This document shows, in pieces, positions 42,073 through 50,499 of a stretch of DNA of 64,000 nucleotides. The stretch spans positions 62,001 through 126,000 of the forward strand of contig NZ_JBHTKL010000002.1 of the NCBI RefSeq assembly GCF_042675915.1, in the 5' to 3' direction. This DNA is from Thalassobacillus_A hwangdonensis (lineage in GTDB: Bacteria; Bacillota; Bacilli; Bacillales; Halobacillaceae). Both the position numbers and the translations under genes were made by a program. Under the pieces are notes generated by a model. The model saw only the letters and a list, made by a program, of their open reading frames with translations. It ran no database searches and had not been told where the DNA came from. The stretch's first letter is position 1. Every line of letters starts with the position of its first letter.

Positions 42073-43305
42073 GTGGAAATCAAACTACATGATATCGGTG
42101 AAGGAATGACAGAAGCAGAAGTGACCCATTTCCTTGTGAAACCCGGAGACAAAGTTGCTGTCGACCAGCCGATGGTAGAAGTACAGACAGATAAGATGAC
42201 TGCGGAGATCCCAGCGCCGCGTGCTGGAGTAGTCAAAGAACTGAAAGTGGAAGAAGGCAATACGATCTCAATCGGTACAACAGTTCTTTTGCTTGAAGCG
42301 GAAGATGCCCAGGCGGAAACGGCCGCTACGGTTGAAGCTGTCAAAGAAGAGCCGGAAGTTCAGGAACACGAGGCTACGGAAGCTGAAGTAGAATATACGC
42401 CGACCTCACCAGGTCGTCGAGTGAAAGCTGCACCATTTACGAGGAAAGTTGCCCGAGAACTCGGTGTCTACATAGAAGAGGTCGAGGGGACAGGGAAATG
42501 GGGCAGGATTACTGTTGAAGATGTGAAGCGTCATGCGGAAGGTGGAAGCTCAACGGTTGCAGATCAACAGGAAACACCTGAGGCACCAGAAGTGTCCTCA
42601 GCTCCAACCCTTGAAGCCAAGACTGTACCATTCCGTGGACGCAGAAAACAAATCGCGAAAAAGATGACCCAGTCATTGTTCACGATTCCGCATTGTACAC
42701 ATTTCGAAGAGATCGATGTTACGAACCTGATCGAATTGAGAAACGAATTGAAGCAGATGGATACGAAGATATCTGCTACAGCCTTTTTCATCAAAGCGAT
42801 TTCGATTGCGTTGAAAGAGTTCGAAGTATTCAACGCTAAATTGGATGAAAAGGAAGAAGTCATTCGAGTGGAAGCACACCACAACATCGGGGTGGCAACA
42901 GATACGGAGGATGGATTGATCGTGCCTGTGATTCATCAGGTTGAGAAGAAATCCTTGAAACAGATCCACCAGGAACTGAAGCAGCTTACTCAAAAAGCGC
43001 TTGAAGGAAAGCTGACAAGCAAGGAACTTACAGGTGGCACGTTCACAATCAGCAACGTAGGTCCGCTTGGGGGGAGCATCGGTGCAACTCCGATCATCAA
43101 TCACCCGGAAGTCGGCTTGATGGCTTTCCATAAGACGAAGGAACGTCCGGAAGTATATAAAGGTGAAATCGCAATCCGCTCGATGATGAACATTTCCATG
43201 GTATTCGACCATCGTGTTACAGATGGGGGCACAGCGGTTGCCTTTACGAACAAGATCCAGCGTCTGATCGAAAATCCGAATACGATGATGATCGATCTTA
43301 TCTAA
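42073..43305 (+). CDS. 2-oxoacid dehydrogenase E2 (lipoyl acyltransferase)
   Basis: 410 residues, GTG start behind GAGGGGG. One lipoyl domain (1-78) with lipoylated Lys in VQTDKMTAEIP; peripheral-subunit-binding domain (~118-152, FTRKVARELGVYIEEVEGTG); acyltransferase domain with catalytic FDHRVTDGG. Would transfer the phenylacetyl group to CoA in the proposed complex. No E3 gene is nearby, so a shared dihydrolipoamide dehydrogenase must serve. Confidence 0.88.
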   Translation: MEIKLHDIGEGMTEAEVTHFLVKPGDKVAVDQPMVEVQTDKMTAEIPAPRAGVVKELKVEEGNTISIGTTVLLLEAEDAQAETAATVEAVKEEPEVQEHEATEAEVEYTPTSPGRRVKAAPFTRKVARELGVYIEEVEGTGKWGRITVEDVKRHAEGGSSTVADQQETPEAPEVSSAPTLEAKTVPFRGRRKQIAKKMTQSLFTIPHCTHFEEIDVTNLIELRNELKQMDTKISATAFFIKAISIALKEFEVFNAKLDEKEEVIRVEAHHNIGVATDTEDGLIVPVIHQVEKKSLKQIHQELKQLTQKALEGKLTSKELTGGTFTISNVGPLGGSIGATPIINHPEVGLMAFHKTKERPEVYKGEIAIRSMMNISMVFDHRVTDGGTAVAFTNKIQRLIENPNTMMIDLI

Positions 43306-43360
43306 GTGAATGACAGGGGGCTGCCGCTCCCTTCAAATAAAACAAGTGGAGGTTTTTCTT

Positions 43361-44476
43361 ATGAAAGAACAAGCGACAAAAACTGCCGAGTCCGTGAAAG
43401 ATTTCTTTCCTGTAAAGGAAGTCGATTATCTTGAGTTCTATTCTGGTAATGCAAAGCAATCCGCCCACTTTTTCAGTACTGCTTACGGTTTTAAAACAGT
43501 AGCTTACTCCGGCCTGGAAACAGGTAATCGCGAGACGGTTTCCTATGTACTGCAACAAGGAAAGGTCCGCCTTGTCATCACAGGATCTCTTAACGACAGC
43601 AGCCGTGTTGCTGAATTCACGAAGAAACATGGAGATGGCTTCAAAGACGTTGCGCTGGTTGTGGATGATGTAGAAGTAGCTTATGAAGGTGCAGTTTCAC
43701 GTGGAGCGATCGAAGTGAAGCCGCCGGAATCGTTCAGTGATGAGCACGGTACAATCAAAAAAGCTGTAATCGGAACATACGGCGATACAATCCACACGCT
43801 GGTTGAACGTAAGGATTATAAAGGTGTATTCATGCCTGGATTCGAAGCGATTGATACGATCATCCCGCATACAGACTGTGGAATTGCCGCAATCGACCAC
43901 GTTGTAGGAAACGTGGAGCGCATGGAAGAGTGGGTGTCCTACTACGAGCGCGTGATGGGCTTCAAAGAAATGCGTCACTTCTCTGATGAAGACATCAGCA
44001 CGGAGTACTCTGCATTGATGTCCAAAGTCATGCACAATGGTGGACGTATCAAGTTCCCGATCAACGAACCTGCCGAAGGAAAGAGAAAATCCCAGATTGA
44101 AGAATATCTGGAATTCTATAACGGGCCAGGCGTCCAGCATATCGCCTTGATTACAGGAGATATCGTCAAGACCGTAACGCATTTGAAAGAAAACGGAGTA
44201 GAATTCCTCCAGACGCCGGACACGTATTATGAAGAATTGTCTGATCGTGTTGGAGAAATTGATGAAGAAATCGAAAAACTGAAAGAGTTGAAGATTCTAG
44301 TAGACCGTGATGACGAAGGATACTTGCTGCAGATCTTTACAAAGCCGATTGTAGATCGCCCGACCGTATTCATTGAAATCATCCAGCGTAAAGGTGCACG
44401 TGGATTTGGTGAAGGTAACTTCAAAGCGTTGTTCCAATCCATCGAGCGTGAGCAGGAGCGCCGCGGAAATCTTTAA
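43361..44476 (+). CDS. hppD: 4-hydroxyphenylpyruvate dioxygenase
   Basis: 371 residues from ATG 43361 with TGGAGGT upstream. Two VOC-like halves; the C-terminal half holds the Fe(II) facial triad: His in AAIDHVVGNV, His in GVQHIALITGD, Glu in TVFIEIIQRKGARGFGEGNF. Converts 4-hydroxyphenylpyruvate to homogentisate with O2. Starts the homogentisate branch that follows the phenylalanine genes. Confidence 0.94.
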   Translation: MKEQATKTAESVKDFFPVKEVDYLEFYSGNAKQSAHFFSTAYGFKTVAYSGLETGNRETVSYVLQQGKVRLVITGSLNDSSRVAEFTKKHGDGFKDVALVVDDVEVAYEGAVSRGAIEVKPPESFSDEHGTIKKAVIGTYGDTIHTLVERKDYKGVFMPGFEAIDTIIPHTDCGIAAIDHVVGNVERMEEWVSYYERVMGFKEMRHFSDEDISTEYSALMSKVMHNGGRIKFPINEPAEGKRKSQIEEYLEFYNGPGVQHIALITGDIVKTVTHLKENGVEFLQTPDTYYEELSDRVGEIDEEIEKLKELKILVDRDDEGYLLQIFTKPIVDRPTVFIEIIQRKGARGFGEGNFKALFQSIEREQERRGNL

Positions 44477-44487
44477 TTTGTGACAAT

Positions 44488-44546
44488 CGAGGATGTCTCT
44501 GGTGGAAGGGTGAAGCCTACCCTGTTGAGGCATCCTCGCCTTTTTT
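44488..44546 (+). terminator. Terminator after hppD
   Basis: CGAGGATG (44488-44495) pairs with CATCCTCG (44531-44538), with an inner GGTGGAAGGG-type stem, then TTTTTTC. Its outer arms resemble the hairpin at 31849. Confidence 0.65.
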
Positions 44547-44587
44547 CATCCAAGAAGTAAAAGTTGTGGAAAGTGTGGTGTTCGATT

Positions 44588-45208
44588 GTGGAAATCAAAC
44601 CAAATACTCTGGAGTGGCCGGATGCTTATAAACTGCTGATCGGTTCAGTACTGCCAAGACCGATTGCATTTGTATCGACCTGTGATGAAGATGGGAATAC
44701 GAATCTAGCACCGTTCAGTTTTTTCACAGGCATCTGTGCTGATCCTTTGCTTGTCTGTTTTGCGCCGATGATCAGCAGTGCAGATGGCGAGAAAAAAGAT
44801 ACGCTCATCAATATTGAAAAGACGAAGGAATTTGTCATCAATGTAGTCAGTGAAGAATTCGTACAACAGATGAATGATACAGCGATCGAATATGAACCAG
44901 GTATCGATGAATTTCAGGAAGCAGGTTTCACGAAACAGGATAGTACGACAGTACGTCCTCCACGTGTGAAAGAAAGCAAAGTGCATCTTGAATGTGAACT
45001 GCATGAACTGTTGCACTTTGGAGATCAGCCTGGTGCAGGAAGCCTTGTCATCGGTAAAGTGAGACTCGTAAATGTCCAGGATGACCTATATGTGGATGGC
45101 AGGATCGATACGGAAAAACTGAATCCGATTGGCAGGATGGCCGGCCCGACGTATACGAAAGCTATTGCGAAAACCTTCCAATTGCAGCGGAAACAGGGGA
45201 AAGCATAA
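44588..45208 (+). CDS. Flavin-reductase-like FMN-binding split-barrel protein
   Basis: 206 residues taking GTG 44588 (VEIKPNTLEW); the start is uncertain, with a TTG at 44564 as alternative. DIM6/NTAB family: LIGSVLPRPIAFVSTCDEDG, NLAPFSFFTGICADPLLVCF, TKEFVINVVSEEF, VIGKVRLVNV. It overlaps the next gene by one base. Members accompany aromatic oxygenases; here its job, perhaps flavin supply or isomerisation, is unknown. Confidence 0.78.
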   Translation: MEIKPNTLEWPDAYKLLIGSVLPRPIAFVSTCDEDGNTNLAPFSFFTGICADPLLVCFAPMISSADGEKKDTLINIEKTKEFVINVVSEEFVQQMNDTAIEYEPGIDEFQEAGFTKQDSTTVRPPRVKESKVHLECELHELLHFGDQPGAGSLVIGKVRLVNVQDDLYVDGRIDTEKLNPIGRMAGPTYTKAIAKTFQLQRKQGKA

Positions 45209-46128
45209 TGAAGCTTGTCTCGTTCAAGAACTGCAGTCAGAACCTCGTAGGTGGATGGGTCGACGGAGAGCTTGTCGTTGATATGCATGAAGCTTCCGGA
45301 GGCGAACTTCCTAACCAGATTTTTACACTGATTGAAGACTGGGACGATCATGCAGACACCGTGAAAGAGCTGGCCGCACGCATCGAATTCGGGGATAAAG
45401 GCGTCTACCATGAAGCGGATGTCCAACTGCATGCACCGTTGCCAAGACCGGTAAGCTTCCGGGATTTTTATGCATTCGAGCAGCACGTTAAGACAGCTCG
45501 TGGAAAAAGAGGGCTCGACGTCGTCCCAGAGTGGTATGACTTTCCGGTGTTTTATTTTTCAAATCATCTTGCTATCAAAGGACCTCAGGACACGGTCGAT
45601 AAGCCTCACTCATGTGAATGGCTTGATTACGAGCTGGAAATTGCCTGCATCATTGGAAAAGAAGGCAAAGACATCACGGTGGAAGAAGCGGAAGAGCATA
45701 TCTTCGGCTACTGCATTCTGAATGACTGGAGTGCCCGCGACTTACAGCGCGAAGAAATGAAAGTCGGATTAGGACCGGCGAAGGGGAAAGACTTTGCCAC
45801 TTCAATTGGTCCATGGCTTGTCACTAAGGATGAACTTGAAGCCTACCGGATCGGTGATCGTTTTGATTTGGAAATGACAGCTTCGGTTAACGGGGAGCTG
45901 CTTTCCAAAGGGAATTACAAGGATATTCACTATACGTTTGCGGAAATGATTGCGCGGGCTTCAGAGGGTGTGACGCTCTATCCTGGAGAAGTGATCGGAT
46001 CCGGGACAGTCGGAACCGGCTGTATTCTTGAATTGGGTACCGACATCCATCCGTGGCTGAAGCCTGGAGATGAAGTGGAACTTGAAATTACTGGTTTAGG
46101 ACAGTTGAATAATAAAATCAGAGGATAA
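45208..46128 (+). CDS. Fumarylacetoacetate hydrolase family protein
   Basis: 306 residues. FAH fold: RPVSFRDFYAFEQHVKTARG (N-terminal His region), YDFPVFYFSNHLAIKGPQD, CEWLDYELEIACIIGKEGKD with metal Glu pair, GYCILNDWSARDLQ, GPAKGKDFATSIGPWLVT, and VIGSGTVGTGCILELG. Likely cleaves fumarylacetoacetate (or maleylacetoacetate) to fumarate or maleate and acetoacetate at the end of tyrosine catabolism. Confidence 0.88.
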   Translation: MKLVSFKNCSQNLVGGWVDGELVVDMHEASGGELPNQIFTLIEDWDDHADTVKELAARIEFGDKGVYHEADVQLHAPLPRPVSFRDFYAFEQHVKTARGKRGLDVVPEWYDFPVFYFSNHLAIKGPQDTVDKPHSCEWLDYELEIACIIGKEGKDITVEEAEEHIFGYCILNDWSARDLQREEMKVGLGPAKGKDFATSIGPWLVTKDELEAYRIGDRFDLEMTASVNGELLSKGNYKDIHYTFAEMIARASEGVTLYPGEVIGSGTVGTGCILELGTDIHPWLKPGDEVELEITGLGQLNNKIRG

Positions 46129-46142
46129 AAGGGGGAGTGACA

Positions 46143-47297
46143 ATGTTCTATCGTAAAATGGGAGATGTGCCGCATAAGCGCCATACCCAATTTCGAAAAG
46201 AGGATGGAACCCTCTATCGTGAGCAGGTGATGGGGACGAAAGGATTTTCCGGTACGCAGTCGATCCTTTACCATCACCACATGCCGACAGAGGTTTCAAA
46301 GGCTAGTAAAGTCGAGCAGTATTTGCCTGAATTCGAAGAACTGGATGCACTGCGTCACCGTCATTTTCTGACGCCGGAAGGAACGAAAAAGGGAGATGCA
46401 CTTAGTGCAAGGACGTACACCCTAGGAAATGAAGATTTACTGATGGGAACCATGCATCTGACTGAAGCGATGGAGTCCTTCTACCGAAATGGTGACGGCG
46501 ATGAAATGCTGTTCGTCCATTACGGTTCAGGTAAGATCGAGACGATGTTCGGAACGATTCACTATAAAAAAGGAGATTATGTTATCATTCCGATCGGCAC
46601 GATCTATCGCGTGATTCCGAATCTGGAGGAAGACAACAAAATTTTCTTCGTTGAATCGTTCAGCCAGTTGACCACACCACGTCGTTATCGCAACGAATAC
46701 GGTCAGTTACTTGAGCATAGTCCATTCTGTGAACGCGATATGCGAGGACCTGAGAAGCTTGAAACCTATGATGAAAAAGGTGAGTTCGAAGTCCTGACAA
46801 AATCGCGCGGGTATATCCATTCCCACATTTTCAATCATCATCCATTGGATGTCGTCGGATGGGATGGCTACCTTTATCCTTGGGTGTTCAATATCGCTGA
46901 CTTCGAGCCGATAACAGGGCGTATCCATCAGCCGCCTCCGGTCCATCAGACGTTTGAAGGGCATAACTTCGTCGTTTGTTCATTCGTGCCTAGGCTGTTC
47001 GATTACCATCCAGAAGCAATTCCTGCTCCTTACTATCACAGTAACGTCAACAGCGATGAAGTCCTTTACTATGTCGAAGGCAACTTCATGAGCAGAAAAG
47101 GTGTGAACGAAGCATCGATCACCCTGCATCCGAGTGGAATTCCGCACGGGCCGCACCCTGGCACGACCGAGGCGAGTATCGGTAAAAAGGAAACACTCGA
47201 ACTTGCAGTCATGGTCGATACCTTCCGCCCGCTGAAAATCGTCAAGAACGCCAAAGAGTATGAAGATAATAAATATATGTACACGTGGGTCGAGTGA
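46143..47297 (+). CDS. hmgA: Homogentisate 1,2-dioxygenase
   Basis: 384 residues from ATG 46143 with GGGGGAG upstream (a GTG lies two codons earlier). Cupin-type enzyme: FVHYGSGKIETMFGTIHYKK, HHPLDVVGWDGYLYPWVFNI, YYHSNVNSDEVLYYVEGNFM (His/Glu iron ligands) and SGIPHGPHPG. Opens homogentisate to maleylacetoacetate. Last gene of the island; no separate maleylacetoacetate isomerase is seen. Confidence 0.92.
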   Translation: MFYRKMGDVPHKRHTQFRKEDGTLYREQVMGTKGFSGTQSILYHHHMPTEVSKASKVEQYLPEFEELDALRHRHFLTPEGTKKGDALSARTYTLGNEDLLMGTMHLTEAMESFYRNGDGDEMLFVHYGSGKIETMFGTIHYKKGDYVIIPIGTIYRVIPNLEEDNKIFFVESFSQLTTPRRYRNEYGQLLEHSPFCERDMRGPEKLETYDEKGEFEVLTKSRGYIHSHIFNHHPLDVVGWDGYLYPWVFNIADFEPITGRIHQPPPVHQTFEGHNFVVCSFVPRLFDYHPEAIPAPYYHSNVNSDEVLYYVEGNFMSRKGVNEASITLHPSGIPHGPHPGTTEASIGKKETLELAVMVDTFRPLKIVKNAKEYEDNKYMYTWVE

Positions 47298-47313
47298 TCT
47301 CCTACGTACAGTC

Positions 47314-47347
47314 AAAGAGCATGGCCATCAGGTCCATGCTCTTTTTC
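47314..47347 (+). terminator. Terminator of the homogentisate operon
   Basis: AAAGAGCATGG (47314-47324) pairs with CCATGCTCTTTTT (47334-47346). Confidence 0.85.
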
Positions 47348-47499
47348 AATTGGTTTAGTTAAATCTCGTTGAGAACTTTTAGGACCTCCTTGCTTTTATC
47401 AGACTACGGTATACGTTGATTTACAGGTCTTCAACTGCTTAAGTTTGAGAGTTATTTCTTGAAAATCATACAGAGCATGGGTCGTTCACCAAACACACA

Positions 47500-47630
47500 G
47501 AGGGTGGCGGGGAAACTGCGAGACTCCAGTGGGAGAAGGACCTAGGCGAGACCCCACAGGGGGTAAAACGACCGAGGAGGCTCGCCAGCTCCCCCACAGG
47601 AAAGCGAGTAGTTTCCCCGCCGCCCTTTCT
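47500..47630. repeat. Dispersed GC-rich imperfect palindrome, copy 3
   Basis: AGAGGGTGGCGGGGAAACT on the left mirrors AGTTTCCCCGCCGCCCTTTC on the right. Interior motifs GCGAGACTCC, GCGAGACCCC, CGAGGAGGCTCG and GGAAAGCGAG are shared with the copies at 4955 and 5206. Confidence 0.75.
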
Positions 47631-47730
47631 ACTGATTCGGTAACGCCCCTATTTCTATTAGTAAAACCACAAATCATACATGCCTCGTTAGATAAATGTC
47701 ATAAAAAAGTGATTAATTTGTTGAAATTTC

Positions 47731-47758
47731 TAAAAATTACCCTGTTTCTTGTCGATAT
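47731..47758 (+). promoter_or_regulatory. Sigma-D (motility) promoter
   Basis: TAAA (47731-47734), 16 bases, GTCGATAT (47751-47758), close to the B. subtilis sigma-D form TAAA-N14/16-GCCGATAT. 46 bases before the chemoreceptor ATG. Confidence 0.65.
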
Positions 47759-47804
47759 GTGTAGTAGAGAGAGAATTGCTATATCCAAGGATGGGGGTCC
47801 TACA

Positions 47805-49592
47805 ATGAAAAAATGGAATACGATTAAGTTCAAATTGCCATTATTAATGGTAGTCTTATTGATCATCCCTATGACGATCGTCGGGGGTGTCGCTTATTTA
47901 CAGACGGAAGTATTGGAAAAATCGGTGATTCAAAAACAAGAGCTTGAAGCTATGGATGAAGATTTTGCTGAAATATTCAATGAGTACGAACAGACGTTGG
48001 CTGAAATCAGTAACCAGGAACAATTGCAGTTCCAAACCTATGGTTTCCCGGATACGTCCGATAACTTTTCGAATATGCCAAGCGTAAACGACCCGGTCAA
48101 AACGGTCTTTTATGAGGAGTATTTATCTGAACAGGCGGAAGAAAATGAATTTGCATTGAATCTATACTTTGCTACTGAAGAACAGGGAGAGTTTTATTTA
48201 TCAAACATTCCCCCTGAAGAAGTCGATTTGACGCAATTCGATCCTAGACAGCGAGATTGGTACACCAGTGCGATGGAAGCCGGAGGAGATCCGATTTGGA
48301 CGGAACCATACATAGATACAGGTACTGGAAAGTCGACGATTACTCTGGCAAGAATGATGACCAACGATGCTGGTGAATCAGTCGGTGTCATCGGTCTTGA
48401 TTTCAAAACGTCGATGCTGGCGGAAATGATCCGTAATGACATTTTACAAACGACATTGATTGTCACGTTGATTTCGATTGTAGTAGGTCTGGTACTCGTC
48501 TATTTGTTCGTAAAAGGGTTCAACCGTAACCTTGGTGCGATTCAGAAAGGGATGAACCGAGTAGCCGAAGGAGACCTGACGGTTGAAACGATCCATACGA
48601 AAAGTAAGGATGAAATCGGTGAGATGGTCGGCAGTTTCAATCAAATGGTTGTAAATCTGAAAGAACTGATCAGCAGTGTGATCGATACCTCTCAGCAGGT
48701 AGCTGCTTCCTCCGAGCAATTGAGTGCGAATGCAGACGAAACAGCGAAAGCGACCGAGCAGATTGCAACCTCGATCCAGGAGGTGTCTTTCGGTACAGAA
48801 GAACAGTCCTCCAGCGTGAACGAGTCTTCTGCAAGCGTATCCGAACTTTCAAAAGATATGGACCGGATTGCAGAGAGGGCGGACAAAGTGACTACGGTCT
48901 CCAATGAAACAATTGCCCAAACAGCAAAGGGAAACGATACGATTGGTCACGCCATTTCCCAAATGAAACTGATCACTGCGAATTCAGAAGAAACTTCAAC
49001 GGTAATCAAGGGTCTTGAAGAGAAATCAAACGAAATTGAAAAGATCCTTTTGATGATCAACGATATTGCTGAGCAGACTAATTTGTTAGCCTTGAATGCA
49101 GCGATTGAAGCAGCAAGAGCAGGAGAACACGGAAAAGGGTTTGCGGTCGTTGCAGATGAAGTGAGGAAGCTAGCGGAACAATCCGGAGATTCTACCAAGC
49201 AGATTTCAGCGATCATCCAGGAAATTCAGGAGAACACTATGAAGGCAGTAGACTCGATCCAATCCGGCAATGATGCTGTAAGGACAGGTACTGAATTGGT
49301 GAATGAAGCTGGTGGATCGTTTGATGATATTAAACGATCAGTAGATTCCATCGCTGATCGTATGAGTGAAGCATCCCGTTCCATCGAGCAGATGAAGGCC
49401 AACACCGCCAATCTGGTTGCATCGATGGATAATGTATATGAAGTGACGGAGCGGACGTTAGGCTACTCCCAGGACGTAGCGGGAGCGGCAGAAGAACAGA
49501 CGGCTTCGATTGAAGAAGTGTCATCAGCTACTACCGTACTGGCTGAGATGGCACAGGACCTTCAGGATCTGGCGAGAAAGTTCAAAATATGA
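47805..49592 (+). CDS. Methyl-accepting chemotaxis protein with dCache sensor
   Basis: 595 residues from ATG 47805 behind GGGGG. Membrane helix 1 (~10-32), extracellular Cache sensor with DPRQRDWYTSAMEAGGDPIW and GVIGLDFKTSMLAEM, helix 2 (~225-250, LIVTLISIVVGLVLVYLFVK), HAMP (AIQKGMNRVAEGDLTVETIH), and a signalling domain with the hairpin tip IAEQTNLLALNAAIEAARAG EHGKGF-type pattern. Ends EMAQDLQDLARKFKI. Ligand unknown; small molecules such as amino acids are typical for Cache. Confidence 0.93.
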   Translation: MKKWNTIKFKLPLLMVVLLIIPMTIVGGVAYLQTEVLEKSVIQKQELEAMDEDFAEIFNEYEQTLAEISNQEQLQFQTYGFPDTSDNFSNMPSVNDPVKTVFYEEYLSEQAEENEFALNLYFATEEQGEFYLSNIPPEEVDLTQFDPRQRDWYTSAMEAGGDPIWTEPYIDTGTGKSTITLARMMTNDAGESVGVIGLDFKTSMLAEMIRNDILQTTLIVTLISIVVGLVLVYLFVKGFNRNLGAIQKGMNRVAEGDLTVETIHTKSKDEIGEMVGSFNQMVVNLKELISSVIDTSQQVAASSEQLSANADETAKATEQIATSIQEVSFGTEEQSSSVNESSASVSELSKDMDRIAERADKVTTVSNETIAQTAKGNDTIGHAISQMKLITANSEETSTVIKGLEEKSNEIEKILLMINDIAEQTNLLALNAAIEAARAGEHGKGFAVVADEVRKLAEQSGDSTKQISAIIQEIQENTMKAVDSIQSGNDAVRTGTELVNEAGGSFDDIKRSVDSIADRMSEASRSIEQMKANTANLVASMDNVYEVTERTLGYSQDVAGAAEEQTASIEEVSSATTVLAEMAQDLQDLARKFKI

Positions 49593-49633
49593 AAAAAAGA
49601 TGTTTCCAGGGCGACTGGAAACATCTTTTTTAT
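49592..49633. terminator. Bidirectional terminator
   Basis: AAAAAAGATGTTTCCA (49593-49608) pairs with TGGAAACATCTTTTTT (49616-49631), between the convergent chemoreceptor and anti-sigma genes. Confidence 0.85.
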
Positions 49634-50499
49634 TTCGGTTGGTATGCGTTAAGGATTGCTTTGATTGCCTCATCACCAAATCCCTCTGAAAATTCGAGTT
49701 CGTGAATCTGGTTGGAGATTTCAGTGTGGACGATTACATGTTCACCATGCTTGTAGCGTGTGAACGTCTGACCATTTATCTTCATACTGCCGATGGCTTC
49801 ATGTTTGTGTGTCGTATGGTACTCGGGTTTCATGTTGGTAGCCAAGTCAGCTCGGTATTGATGGATATGGACCGTTCCAGTATCTCCTTCCTTATGTTCA
49901 AGGGAGGAAGCATAGACCTGGTGAACGACCTTACTTTCAGGATTGAATTCAAGTTCAGTCAGTGTCACACCCGGGACATCGTACAGCGAATAGAAAGAAG
50001 ATATCTTGTAAAGGATGTTCTGATAAACTTCCTTCAGCTTTTCCTGATCGTCATGAGCGGAAAAGACGCTTGTGTGGAATGGTGTCACACCAACACTTTG
50101 TTGCTGCTCCTTGAATTCAGAAAAAGATGCCACTGTATCTTCGACTGCCTGATTAGAAAAACGGGTGGCCACCTCGACTTCGTGTTCGGCATTTTCATGA
50201 ACGACCGCAAGCGGTGTATGCTTGTATAACGCTTCTGCCGTGGTCCTCGCAGGTATATCCGCAGCTGAATGAATATCAGTTCCAGCTGTGTCAGGGTAAT
50301 ACTGGAGTAATAACAAACTGCAGGCTGCCACTACAGGAACGGCAGTCAACCGTTTCACCCATCTCCCACGTTTTTGGGCAGGGGATGCAGCGTGGACAGC
50401 ATCCATGATGTTCTGGATATTCTGCTCGTCAAAATCGACTTTGCTATATTTCACTTGTTTGTTTGATTTTTTCAGTCTTCGATCGAGTAGATCACTCAT
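49630..50499 (-). CDS. Membrane anti-sigma factor-like protein
   Basis: 289 residues: cytoplasmic ~48 residues, one membrane helix (~50-66, LTAVPVVAACSLLLLQYY), then an extracellular region with mixed alpha/beta pattern (KVVHQVYASSLEHKEGDTGT, MKINGQTFTRYKHGEHVIVH). No H-x3-C-x2-C motif, so it is not a zinc anti-sigma. It overlaps the ECF sigma gene by eight bases, the usual arrangement for a cognate regulator. Confidence 0.7.
   Translation of the reverse strand: MSDLLDRRLKKSNKQVKYSKVDFDEQNIQNIMDAVHAASPAQKRGRWVKRLTAVPVVAACSLLLLQYYPDTAGTDIHSAADIPARTTAEALYKHTPLAVVHENAEHEVEVATRFSNQAVEDTVASFSEFKEQQQSVGVTPFHTSVFSAHDDQEKLKEVYQNILYKISSFYSLYDVPGVTLTELEFNPESKVVHQVYASSLEHKEGDTGTVHIHQYRADLATNMKPEYHTTHKHEAIGSMKINGQTFTRYKHGEHVIVHTEISNQIHELEFSEGFGDEAIKAILNAYQPK

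Larger units (their letters stand above)
47348..47804. other. Long intergenic region with repeat and sigma-D promoter
   Basis: About 457 bases without a protein gene. It holds the third dispersed palindromic repeat (47500-47630) and a sigma-D promoter for the chemoreceptor. An open frame that runs through the repeat into the chemoreceptor is not considered coding there. Confidence 0.6.

Noticed and set aside
47529..47804. Upstream extension of the chemoreceptor frame by 92 codons
   Set aside because: It passes through the dispersed repeat and the sigma-D promoter; ATG 47805 has a good ribosome site and the membrane helix directly after it.
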